Source: Opitutus sp. GAS368
GTDB taxonomy: Bacteria > Verrucomicrobiota > Verrucomicrobiae > Opitutales > UBA953
DNA: 6,769 nucleotides
Reading direction: 5' to 3'
Assembly: GCA_943332745.1 (NCBI GenBank)
Contig: CALQQQ010000063.1
Span: 1-6,769 of the forward strand
The notes under the pieces were generated by a model that saw only the letters and a program-made list of their open reading frames with translations, made no database searches and was not told the origin of the DNA. Within the stretch, counting starts at the first letter, position 1. Every line of letters begins with the position of its first letter. This document shows positions 1 through 6,769 of the stretch, piece by piece. A program made the translations under genes and the position numbers.

Positions 1-389
1 AGACCGATCAGGCCTGCGCCGGCCTGCTCCTTGACCTCCAATCGCGCGGGATGCTGGACGACACGCTCGTCGTTTGGGGCGGCGAGTTTGGCCGTACGGT
101 CTACTCGCAGGGTACGCTTACTAAGGATAACTACGGCCGCGACCACCACCCACGCTGCTTTACGATGTGGATGGCAGGTGCAGGCGTGAAGCCCGGCATC
201 TCCTACGGCGAGACCGACGACTTCAGCTACAACGTCGTGAAGGATCCGGTCCACCTCAGCGAACTCAACGCCACCATCCTCCACCTCATGGGCGTCGACC
301 ATCATCGGTTAACCTATAAGTTCCAAGGCCTCGACCAGCGCCTCACCGGCGTGGAAGAGCGACGCGTCATCAAGGAGATCCTCGCCTGA
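1..389 (+). CDS. DUF1501 domain-containing protein, C-terminal part (5' end outside window)
   Basis: The reading frame is open from the left edge (first full codon at base 3) to a TGA at 387-389, giving the last 128 residues. The ATG at base 51 is internal, because family-like sequence ([16 protein letters not shown]) precedes it. Visible hallmarks of DUF1501 C-termini are [15 protein letters not shown], then GRDHHP, then an AGAGVKPG segment, the [11 protein letters not shown] segment and the ending [13 protein letters not shown]...KEIL. DUF1501 proteins belong to the alkaline phosphatase/sulfatase-like fold, are usually exported (often by Tat) and are abundant in Planctomycetota and Verrucomicrobiota, where they usually follow a DUF1549/DUF1553 cytochrome-like gene. 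That partner would lie just left of the window. The substrate is unknown. The C-terminus looks complete and normal, so the extra open frame that follows is not part of this protein. Confidence 0.93.
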   Translation, partial: TDQACAGLLLDLQSRGMLDDTLVVWGGEFGRTVYSQGTLTKDNYGRDHHPRCFTMWMAGAGVKPGISYGETDDFSYNVVKDPVHLSELNATILHLMGVDHHRLTYKFQGLDQRLTGVEERRVIKEILA

Positions 390-544
390 AAGGCGCTACC
401 GTCGACATTTCCGTCGACGGCAAGTGGACCCCCACGCTGAAGCGCCCGAATTTCGACGCCACCAAGCGTAAACTGCTCTGGATGCAGAACAGCGGCGAGC
501 AAGGCAACGAAATCGACGATGTCGTCATCACCCCGACCCGCTGA
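389..544 (+). pseudogene. Probable C-terminal remnant of a lost secreted protein
   Basis: Directly after the DUF1501 stop, a different frame (codons starting at 389) stays open to a TGA at 542-544 and reads as plausible protein, about 51 residues: [15 protein letters not shown], then a basic stretch, then NSGEQGNEIDDVVITPTR. Codon use is like that of the real genes. The frame is open upstream only to a TAA at 317-319, inside DUF1501, and has no ATG, GTG or TTG start apart from an ATG at 482, which would leave 20 residues. The tail IDDVVITP resembles the end of the sulfatase in this window (LDDIVLTP), suggesting the end of a beta-sandwich or jelly-roll domain. The simplest reading is that the 5' part of a gene was deleted and its 3' end was left beside the DUF1501 gene. 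A sequencing frameshift or a small unrecognised gene cannot be excluded. Confidence 0.45.
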
Positions 545-596
545 ACCCTTTCTCACCTCTACCACCCCGACCGCCGCCCGGCCCCCTATCATTATT

Positions 597-3287
597 ATGC
601 GCCTCTCCCTCCTCGCCCTGCTCCTCGCCTCGCTCGCCTTCGGTGCCGACAATAAACCCTTACTCAACGATAACCCCCGGCCGTCACTGACCAACCCATT
701 GGCCCTCTCCGCTACCGACCTAACGTTGATGCAAAAGGGTCAGAGTCCTTATCAAATCGTTCTGCCCGACGAAACCCCTTCGCCTCGCATCAAGGAAGCC
801 CTGCAGCAAACCGCGCGCCTCCTTCAGACTGCCTTCGCCGCCAACGGCTGCGAAATCAAAATCGTTGAGGAAAGTAAAAAGGACGCCACCAAACCTGCGC
901 TCTTTCTCGGTAACACCCAGTTCGCCCGGCAACACGACTTCGTCGCCGCCTCTCTGCGCGATTGGAGCTACGTGCACCGTGCGGTCGGTGAAAATATCAT
1001 TATCGCCGGGAATGATGCCCCGGCTGCCGTCGCCGCCAGCAAGGGCCGCCCAGCATGGGATCGCATGGGTACCGCCAAGGCCACCGTAGATTTCGTCCGT
1101 GAATTCATGGGCGTGCGCTTTCTTTACCCCGATATCGACCCGTTCAACGGCGTTCAAGCGGCCGCCAAGATCGACCTTCGCACCTGCCCGGGTATTGAAT
1201 ATTTACCACGTAAGACTTTCGTCATCCCCGCCGGCCTGAACCGCACCAAGATTCCTGTCATCCGCTCCAACACGGGCTTCCCCGAGTGCGGCGGCTTCTA
1301 TGATCTTGCGAATAATCGCTTCCCTCCGGTCGATGAGACCTTCGGCGGGCATACTTGGGAACGTGCTGTGCCCGTGGAGAAATTTGCCGCCTCCCACCCC
1401 GAATACTTCGCCCTCATTAACAAGGCACGCCTTACGAATGAACCAGGCCGTGCCCAATACTGCCTCTCAAATCCCGACGTCCAGGAACTCATCTACCAAG
1501 ATGCCGTCGCCGAGATCAAGCGAGGCTACGCTACCATAGGCCTCGGGCAACCGGACGGCTTCCGGGCATGCCAATGTGCGGAGTGCGAGAAATTCCTAGG
1601 CACCGGTAAGGATTGGTCCGAAAAAATCTGGATCTTTCATCGTAACGTCGCTGAGCGGCTCCAGCACGCGCACCCCGACCGGAAAGTCACGATCATGTCG
1701 TATATCCAAACGGCACCCCCTCCGAAGGCCTTCAAAGCGTTCCCCGCCAATACGACCATCATGCTAACGGGGACCAATGAAGAAGATATCGCCGCATGGC
1801 GGGGCATCGAAGTCCCTCACGGCTTCACCGGCTACATTTATAATTGGTGTCCCAATCTCGGTACGCGCTATACCCCCATGCGCACGCCGGGCTACGTGGA
1901 GGCACAAGTCCGGCGACTCGCCGTCAATCGCATCCAATCGATTTACCGCGACGGGCCTGGCCAGTTGTTCGGACTCGAAGGGCCGGTCTTCTACACCATG
2001 GGTCGGATGTTCGATGACCCCGAGCACAACGCCGCCAAGACCCTCGTGCCGGAATTCGTGGAAGCCGCCTTCGGCCCGAACGCGACCGGTGCGGCCATGC
2101 GCTCATTCTATGACCAACTCTACCAAGGTATTTCGCTGTATTCCGATCACATCGGCACCCGCAACGACCTATGGCGCAGCCTGAGCTACGATGGCCGAGC
2201 CTTCAAGACCGTCACCGACCCCTTTCAATTCATCGCCTTCATCTATAACCCCAACCTGCTCGCGGCACTGGAAAGCGACCTATCCCAGGCCGAGAAGACA
2301 GCCCTATCAGTTAAGACCAAACTCCGCCTTGCCCTGGTCCGACGCGAATTCGATTACATCCGCCACCTCGCCCGGGTTGTGCATCTCTACCAAGCATTCC
2401 AGATCCAGCCCGACGTTGGCGCGCGCGATCGACTACTGGACGCCATCGATGCCCGTAACGCATTCATCGCTTCGCTCTACGATGCCAAAGGCCGCAACCT
2501 GACCATCCCCGGATGGGAGCGCACCCTCTTTCCCCTCGGCGGTCATAATCAGAATCACCTTCGTCTGAGCCAAGACGGCTACCAAGAGCCCTACGCCAAC
2601 ACCTGCTTCAACTGGGACACCAAGGCGATGCGCCAAGCCCCAATGGCGGGCCCAAAACAGCTGAAGGTCACCCGAGTGGCCGAACCGATGAAACTGGACG
2701 ACCCCCGCTGGCAGAACATTGCGTCGACGGAACTCACCCATTGCCTCCCCTTGGCTGGCTTACCCCGCAGCACCCGCCTCCAACTCAGTTACGACGGCAC
2801 CGCGCTCTACGTCCACACTGAGAGTGCCCTCGAAGCCAATCCACCCGTCGAACTGACGAAACTGCCCCGCGACGGAGCCATAACCAAACAGGAATCCATT
2901 GAAGTCTACCTGCAGCCCCTGAAGTCGAAAGACCTCTTCTATCACTTGGCGGTCGGTGCTAACGCCGACTCGAAATATGACGCCGCCAGCGGCTTCATCA
3001 CCGACTTAATGGACCCACGGCACGGCAAAGGTGATCCGACCTGGAATGGTGACTGGCAGGCCGTGTCCCGCGTCGACGAAAAAACCAAGCTACTGCACAC
3101 CCTATTCATCATCCCGTTTAAAATCCTGGGCGCCGAACCGCCCACCGCAGGAACACAGTGGGGGGCAAATTTCGGACGCAATCATCCCGGTATGCGTAAC
3201 CGTATTGACCGCTCAACGTGGTCTTCATCCTTCAACAGCAACGCCGTCACCGACGCTGGCGTCATCGGACAGATCAGCTTTGAGTAA
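597..3287 (+). CDS. Secreted DUF4838 glycosidase-like protein with CBM9-like C-terminal domain
   Basis: This encodes 896 residues. The ATG at 597 is chosen over the in-frame ATG at 519 because it begins a classic Sec signal peptide (MRLSLLALLLASLAFGAD, cleavage after about residue 17), whereas the longer version would place 26 odd residues in front and overlap the upstream remnant. Residues about 70-195 resemble the N-terminal domain of alpha-glucuronidase-type (GH67-like) enzymes, with a segment similar to REFMGVRFLYP. Residues about 245-560 match DUF4838: GGHTWERAVP (H252), HPEYFAL (267-273), a Cys cluster C-x-C-x2-C at 325/327/330 and GLEGPVFY near 459-466. Residues about 685-896 resemble a CBM9/DOMON-type sugar-binding beta-sandwich (LDDPRW, SIEVYLQP, GDWQAVSR, the FIIPF segment). 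It is likely exported and acts on or binds a glycan. Substrate and catalytic residues cannot be named from sequence. Codon use looks somewhat less GC-rich at third positions than in the downstream sulfatase. Confidence 0.9.
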   Translation: MRLSLLALLLASLAFGADNKPLLNDNPRPSLTNPLALSATDLTLMQKGQSPYQIVLPDETPSPRIKEALQQTARLLQTAFAANGCEIKIVEESKKDATKPALFLGNTQFARQHDFVAASLRDWSYVHRAVGENIIIAGNDAPAAVAASKGRPAWDRMGTAKATVDFVREFMGVRFLYPDIDPFNGVQAAAKIDLRTCPGIEYLPRKTFVIPAGLNRTKIPVIRSNTGFPECGGFYDLANNRFPPVDETFGGHTWERAVPVEKFAASHPEYFALINKARLTNEPGRAQYCLSNPDVQELIYQDAVAEIKRGYATIGLGQPDGFRACQCAECEKFLGTGKDWSEKIWIFHRNVAERLQHAHPDRKVTIMSYIQTAPPPKAFKAFPANTTIMLTGTNEEDIAAWRGIEVPHGFTGYIYNWCPNLGTRYTPMRTPGYVEAQVRRLAVNRIQSIYRDGPGQLFGLEGPVFYTMGRMFDDPEHNAAKTLVPEFVEAAFGPNATGAAMRSFYDQLYQGISLYSDHIGTRNDLWRSLSYDGRAFKTVTDPFQFIAFIYNPNLLAALESDLSQAEKTALSVKTKLRLALVRREFDYIRHLARVVHLYQAFQIQPDVGARDRLLDAIDARNAFIASLYDAKGRNLTIPGWERTLFPLGGHNQNHLRLSQDGYQEPYANTCFNWDTKAMRQAPMAGPKQLKVTRVAEPMKLDDPRWQNIASTELTHCLPLAGLPRSTRLQLSYDGTALYVHTESALEANPPVELTKLPRDGAITKQESIEVYLQPLKSKDLFYHLAVGANADSKYDAASGFITDLMDPRHGKGDPTWNGDWQAVSRVDEKTKLLHTLFIIPFKILGAEPPTAGTQWGANFGRNHPGMRNRIDRSTWSSSFNSNAVTDAGVIGQISFE

Positions 3288-3359
3288 GCAGCCAAGCCCA
3301 CCACGAACCTCATCACCCGGGCGCCCTGAACTCATTCGCCCTTAATAACCTAACTCAAA

Positions 3360-4013
3360 TTGAAGTCGCCCGCCATATGCCTACCTCCCTTCCTCCGTGC
3401 AGCCATCATCATGATAGTTGCGACCTGCCTCGTCTGCGCCCAGTCCGCCGACCCGAAGCCTCTCGTTGAAAAAGCCATGCAGGCGGTCGGCGGGAAAGAT
3501 AAGCTGCTGAAAATCTATCGCCTCAAGGAAGTCTTTCATTTCGGAGAGACCCCTGAACCTACGGCTGGCAAGAAACGCAGCCTCCGCGATTCGATTCTTT
3601 CCCAGCCCGACATGTGGTGGATCAACAAGAAGGAGCGTGGCCCCGACCCCGCGAAGGACGATGCACGTGCCTGGTCGCTCGACCTACTCGTCGACGCGAA
3701 GTCACGCTTCGAAGTCATCCCCGACATCGTCGACGAAGGCCGGAAATGCGTCGGACTGCGGATCGCCGGCTCCGTCACGCCGGCGATGAGCCTATACTTC
3801 GACCTGGAGACCCTGCTACTCCGGCGCCTGGACTGGCGCAGCGACTTCTATCGCTTCAGCGAATGGAAAGAGTGCGACGGCCTGCGCTACGCCAGCCGAA
3901 CGGTCATCTTTAAGACCAAGTCGGGGAAACCTTGGTTCTTCCACGACATCACCGAGCTGGAAAGACTCGCCCAACTGCCTTCGGGACTGAACCAACCGAA
4001 AGCGTCTAAATAA
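3360..4013 (+). CDS. Exported LolA/lipoprotein-sorting-like protein (tentative)
   Basis: This encodes 217 residues if translation starts at the TTG at 3360; an ATG at 3411 gives 200. The TTG start is preferred because it supplies a basic n-region (K2, R13) before the hydrophobic core AAIIMIVATCLVCA, with cleavage likely near AQSA-D; the ATG start would leave a signal peptide without positive charge. After the signal, residues 38-54 (AMQAVGGKDKLLKIYRL) match the usual opening of LolA-like or 'outer membrane lipoprotein-sorting protein' families, a helix before a half-barrel. The middle alternates beta strands (LDLLVDAKSRFEVIP, GLRIAG, YFDLETLLLRRLDW), and the end has the typical DGLRYASRTVIFK followed by ITELE. 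This fold binds lipids or lipoproteins in the periplasm, but many PVC members have no known role. It lies 72 bases after the DUF4838 gene and 34 before the sulfatase, so it is probably co-transcribed with both. Confidence 0.75.
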   Translation: MKSPAICLPPFLRAAIIMIVATCLVCAQSADPKPLVEKAMQAVGGKDKLLKIYRLKEVFHFGETPEPTAGKKRSLRDSILSQPDMWWINKKERGPDPAKDDARAWSLDLLVDAKSRFEVIPDIVDEGRKCVGLRIAGSVTPAMSLYFDLETLLLRRLDWRSDFYRFSEWKECDGLRYASRTVIFKTKSGKPWFFHDITELERLAQLPSGLNQPKASK

Positions 4014-4047
4014 ACCTGCCTTTACCCCCCTACCACTCTTGAGTCCC

Positions 4048-5949
4048 ATGCGCCTCCTCGCCCTCCTGCTCGCTCCGCTCGCCGCCTACGCCGCGGATAA
4101 GCCGAACGTGATCTTCATCCTCGCCGACGACCTGGGCGCGCATGACCTCGGCTGCTTCGGCAGCACGTTCTACGAGACCCCGAACATCGATCGCCTGGCC
4201 AAGCGAGGCACGCGCTTCACGCAGGCCTACGCCGCCAGCCCACTCTGCTCGCCCACACGCTCAAGCATCCTCGTCGGCCAATACCCGGCCCGCACCGGCA
4301 TCACGGCGCCAGTCTGCCATCTGCCGACGGTGCAGCTCGAGAAAAGCCTCGCCAAGAACGAGAACGGTAAAGTCCGCCTACTCGATGCCAGCAGCCTGAC
4401 GCGCCTGAAGCCGGAATACTTCACCCTGGCTGAAGCCTTCAAAGAAGCCGGCTATGCCACCGCGCATTTCGGCAAGTGGCACCTCGGCCACAACCTGAAG
4501 CCCGGCGACCACTACGAACCGATGGACCAAGGCTTCGAATCAGATTTCCCGCACACGCCCAACGCTTCCGGACCCGGTAACAGCTACCTCGCCCCGTGGA
4601 AGTTCATCAAAGACCCCACCATCACGGATGAGGTCGGCGTGAACATCGAGGACCGCATGTCCAAGGAAGCCGCGAAGTATATCGCGGCCCATAAGGCTAA
4701 GCCGTTCTACCTGAACTACTGGGCCTTCTCGGTTCATAGCCCGTGGAACGCCCGCGCGGACTATGTCGAATACTTCAAATCCAAGGCCGACCCGAAGAAC
4801 CCACAGCACAACCCCCTCTATGCCGCGATGGTGAAGTCCCTCGACGACGGCGTCGGCCGACTCCTGCAGGCCGTCGACGACGCCGGTATCGCCGACAACA
4901 CGATCATCGTGTTTTATTCGGATAACGGCGGCTTCGCCTACCCACCCAAGAAGACCAACCCGGAAGGCTACGCCGAGATCCCGGCCACCAGCAATCTCCC
5001 CCTCCGCAGCGGCAAGGCCTCGCTCTACGAAGGCGGCACCCGCGAACCGTTCATCTTAGCCTGGCCCGGCAAGGCGAAGGCCGGCGCGAACAGCGACATC
5101 CTCTTCCAGTCCGTTGATTTCTACCCGACCCTGCTGTCGTTCGTCGGCCTCAAACCACGAGACGGCCTGAAGCTCGACGGCCACGACCAGTCGAAGGCCT
5201 TGCTCGGCGGCGATTCGCCCCGCGACCGTGTCTTCTGCCACTTCCCGCACGGGAACGCCACGCGCGACTCCGTCATGGACGGTTTCTACGCCGGCACCTA
5301 CGTGCGTAAGGGCGACTGGAAGCTCCTCCGCTTCTACGCGCGCAATGACGACGGATCGGATGACCTCGAACTCTACGACCTAAAGAACGACCTCGGCGAA
5401 CGCCGTAACCTCGCCAAAGAGAAGCCCGAGCTCGTGCAGGAACTCAACGGACTGATCACCGACTTCCTCAAGGACACCGAAGCGGTGATTCCGATGCTAA
5501 ATCCTCACTTCGGCAAAGCCGTGCCCAAGGCGCCGGCCAAGAAGAAGGCCCTCGCACCGGACGATCTCCCCGGCGGCTGGAAGAACCGCGCCGGCAAGGC
5601 TTCGGTCATCGAAGGCGCCCTGCACATCGAGTCCAAGGGGGCTGACTCCTTTCTCGGCGTCGGCACTGGCCTGACCGCCGGCAAGGCCAAGCTCACCTTC
5701 AAGCTCCGCGCCCCACAGGCCGGCGAAGGACGTATCGCCCTCTTGGGCGCAGCGGGTGGTGCCGAGATGCTCTCCGTGCCCTACCGGGCCTCCGGTGAAG
5801 CCGTCTGGCAGACGATCACCGTGGACCTTGAACCCAAGCAAGCCGCCAGCATCCTCCGCCTGTACCTTCCCGCCGGCTCCGCCGCGGTCGACCTCGACGA
5901 CATCGTCCTGACTCCCCACCTCGGACCGGCTCACCGCTGGGAATTCTAA
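4048..5949 (+). CDS. Secreted formylglycine-dependent sulfatase with extra C-terminal domain
   Basis: This encodes 633 residues. The ATG at 4048 starts a good Sec signal peptide (MRLLALLLAPLAAYAAD); a TTG three codons earlier is open but unlikely. It should hydrolyse sulfate esters, probably on a polysaccharide or oligosaccharide in the periplasm or outside the cell. The S1-type core is intact: NVIFILADDLG with metal ligands D27 and D28; the signature C67-S-P-T-R71, whose cysteine must be oxidised to formylglycine by a maturase not in this window; GKWHLGH with K143 and H145; H230 in VHSPW; D292-N293 in SDNGG; and K323 and R332 around LRSGKASLYEGGTREP. The core ends near residue 485 with a typical ELYDLKNDLGE...NLA region before it. 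A Lys/Ala/Pro-rich linker (about 490-505) leads to an additional beta-rich domain ending in DLDDIVLTPHLGPAHRWEF. The usual family length is about 450-520, so the extension is about 130 residues. The subfamily and substrate are not resolved. Confidence 0.96.
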   Translation: MRLLALLLAPLAAYAADKPNVIFILADDLGAHDLGCFGSTFYETPNIDRLAKRGTRFTQAYAASPLCSPTRSSILVGQYPARTGITAPVCHLPTVQLEKSLAKNENGKVRLLDASSLTRLKPEYFTLAEAFKEAGYATAHFGKWHLGHNLKPGDHYEPMDQGFESDFPHTPNASGPGNSYLAPWKFIKDPTITDEVGVNIEDRMSKEAAKYIAAHKAKPFYLNYWAFSVHSPWNARADYVEYFKSKADPKNPQHNPLYAAMVKSLDDGVGRLLQAVDDAGIADNTIIVFYSDNGGFAYPPKKTNPEGYAEIPATSNLPLRSGKASLYEGGTREPFILAWPGKAKAGANSDILFQSVDFYPTLLSFVGLKPRDGLKLDGHDQSKALLGGDSPRDRVFCHFPHGNATRDSVMDGFYAGTYVRKGDWKLLRFYARNDDGSDDLELYDLKNDLGERRNLAKEKPELVQELNGLITDFLKDTEAVIPMLNPHFGKAVPKAPAKKKALAPDDLPGGWKNRAGKASVIEGALHIESKGADSFLGVGTGLTAGKAKLTFKLRAPQAGEGRIALLGAAGGAEMLSVPYRASGEAVWQTITVDLEPKQAASILRLYLPAGSAAVDLDDIVLTPHLGPAHRWEF

Positions 5950-5985
5950 GTTGTCGACATAAACACCCTCTCCGCTGAATAGAAC

Positions 5986-6769
5986 ATGATGCCCCGCCTA
6001 GCCCTCCTGTGCCTCGTCCTGTCCCGACTTGCCGCTGCTGAATCCCCCGCTGGGTTCCAATCGATCTTCAACGGCAAAGACCTCTCGAACTGGAGCGGCG
6101 AGCCTGGCAGATGGTCAGTGGAGGATGGCGCGATCACCGGCATGGTGGCGCCTGAACTTCCGCTCAAGGCGAACTCCTTCCTCGTCTGGCAAGGCGGGCA
6201 GCCGGCCAACTTCGAACTGCGCATGAAAGTGCGCTGGCCGAAATGGGAATCGAGCAAAGGCTTCCGCAACTCCGGCATCCAAGTCCGCAGCGTGGTGCTG
6301 CCCGCGGTCCACCCGTGGAGCGTCGGAGGCTACCAGTATGACCTGAGTCCGGGCGGCGAACTTGACGGCTTGTTCTACGAAGAACGCAGCCGACGCGCAC
6401 TGGGCGTTAACAAGGGCGACCAAGTGGTCATTCAGCCGGACGGCGAACGCTGGCGCACGGCCACCCTCCTCGGGAAGACCGAGCTCGACGGCCTGCGCAA
6501 GCCTGAGACCGAGTGGAGTGAGTGCGGCGTCATCGCCGATGGCGATCGGCTGACCTTCAGCCTGAACGGACGCAAGGTGATGGAAATGACGGACCGGGAC
6601 GAACTGCATCGTCGTCTGAAAGGCGTGATCGCCCTCCAGATCCATGTCGGCGGAGCGATGAAGGTGCAGTTCAAGGACCTCTGGCTCAAGGAGCTACCCG
6701 CAAACGGCCAACCTGCCACAGCCCGGGACGTGCCGGCCGACGCCGTGAATGCGGGCGCCGAATCCTTAC
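5986..6769 (+). CDS. Secreted DUF1080 (3-keto-disaccharide hydrolase family) protein, 3' end outside window
   Basis: The frame is open from the ATG at 5986 (a second ATG follows at 5989) to the right edge: 261 codons with no stop. Residues 1-19 form a signal peptide (MMPRLALLCLVLSRLAAAE). Residues about 24-237 are a DUF1080 domain, a concanavalin-like jelly roll: FQSIFNGKDLSNWSG, WSVEDGAITG, a FELRMKVRW strand, FRNSGIQVRS, GGYQYDLSPGG, LFYEERSR, ADGDRLTFSLNGRKV and the terminal VQFKDLWLKELP. Members of this family are annotated as 3-keto-disaccharide hydrolases, and some may only bind glycans. The visible sequence continues for 24 residues beyond the normal domain end, with a Pro/Ala-rich linker (ANGQPATARDVPADAV), so a second domain may follow. 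The gene starts 36 bases after the sulfatase stop and is probably in the same operon. Confidence 0.92.
   Translation, partial: MMPRLALLCLVLSRLAAAESPAGFQSIFNGKDLSNWSGEPGRWSVEDGAITGMVAPELPLKANSFLVWQGGQPANFELRMKVRWPKWESSKGFRNSGIQVRSVVLPAVHPWSVGGYQYDLSPGGELDGLFYEERSRRALGVNKGDQVVIQPDGERWRTATLLGKTELDGLRKPETEWSECGVIADGDRLTFSLNGRKVMEMTDRDELHRRLKGVIALQIHVGGAMKVQFKDLWLKELPANGQPATARDVPADAVNAGAESL

Noticed and set aside
587..592. TATCAT as a -10 promoter box before the DUF4838 gene
   Set aside because: It ends only four bases before the ATG and has no -35-like hexamer at the right distance; a promoter here cannot be supported from sequence.
519..596. Longer start (ATG at 519) for the DUF4838 gene
   Set aside because: It would add 26 residues before a complete signal peptide and overlap the end of the upstream remnant frame; ATG at 597 fits export.
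720..1157. 145-codon antisense open frame opposite the DUF4838 gene
   Set aside because: It shadows the N-terminal domain of a supported gene and shows no family features.
3319..3326. GGGCGCCC palindrome between the DUF4838 and LolA-like genes, considered as a terminator
   Set aside because: It has no loop and no T-run after it, so it does not look like an intrinsic terminator; the genes probably remain co-transcribed.
3417..3440. Possible lipobox (VATC or CLVC) in the LolA-like protein
   Set aside because: The residue before each Cys is Thr or Val and not Gly, Ala or Ser; signal peptidase I cleavage near AQSA fits better.
5497..5934. 145-codon antisense open frame within the sulfatase gene
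   Set aside because: It lies opposite a strongly supported gene, has low-complexity Gly/Ala/Glu composition, and is expected from C-rich third codon positions on the + strand.
6115..6645. 176-codon antisense open frame opposite the DUF1080 gene
   Set aside because: No recognisable motif or start context; the + strand frame carries clear DUF1080 motifs along the full stretch.

Overview
This 6.8 kb window is GC-rich (estimated by eye at about 60%, not counted) and fully coding on the + strand. It looks like chromosomal DNA from the PVC superphylum, most likely Verrucomicrobiota and less likely Planctomycetota. The reasons are the combination of families (a DUF1501 protein, a DUF4838 glycosidase-like protein, a formylglycine-type sulfatase and a DUF1080/3-keto-disaccharide hydrolase), the Sec signal peptides on all four genes whose N-terminus is visible, and starts with no clear Shine-Dalgarno sequence. 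The assignment is by family composition only; no marker gene is present.

Layout: (1) 1-389, the C-terminal 128 residues of a DUF1501 protein, cut by the left edge. (2) 389-544, an open stretch in another frame with no usable start codon, which reads like the C-terminal tail of a lost gene. (3) 597-3287, an 896-residue secreted protein with a GH67-like N-terminal region, a DUF4838 core and a CBM9-like C-terminal domain. (4) 3360-4013, a small exported protein that looks like the LolA/outer-membrane-lipoprotein-sorting fold, probably starting at TTG. (5) 4048-5949, a secreted sulfatase with the CSPTR signature and an extra C-terminal beta-rich domain of about 130 residues. (6) 5986-6769, a secreted DUF1080 protein that runs off the right edge and already extends past the usual end of its domain.

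The last four genes are co-directional with gaps of 72, 34 and 36 bases and no visible terminator, so they probably form one transcription unit. Taken together (inference), the set looks like part of a polysaccharide-utilisation locus for a sulfated and possibly uronate-containing or otherwise modified glycan: the sulfatase removes sulfate esters, the DUF4838 protein acts on or binds the chain, and the DUF1080 protein may cleave an oxidised (3-keto) sugar linkage or bind glycan. The LolA-like protein is the unexplained member. No tRNA, rRNA, CRISPR array, insertion sequence or phage-like gene was seen, and no gene-free stretch exceeds 300 bases.
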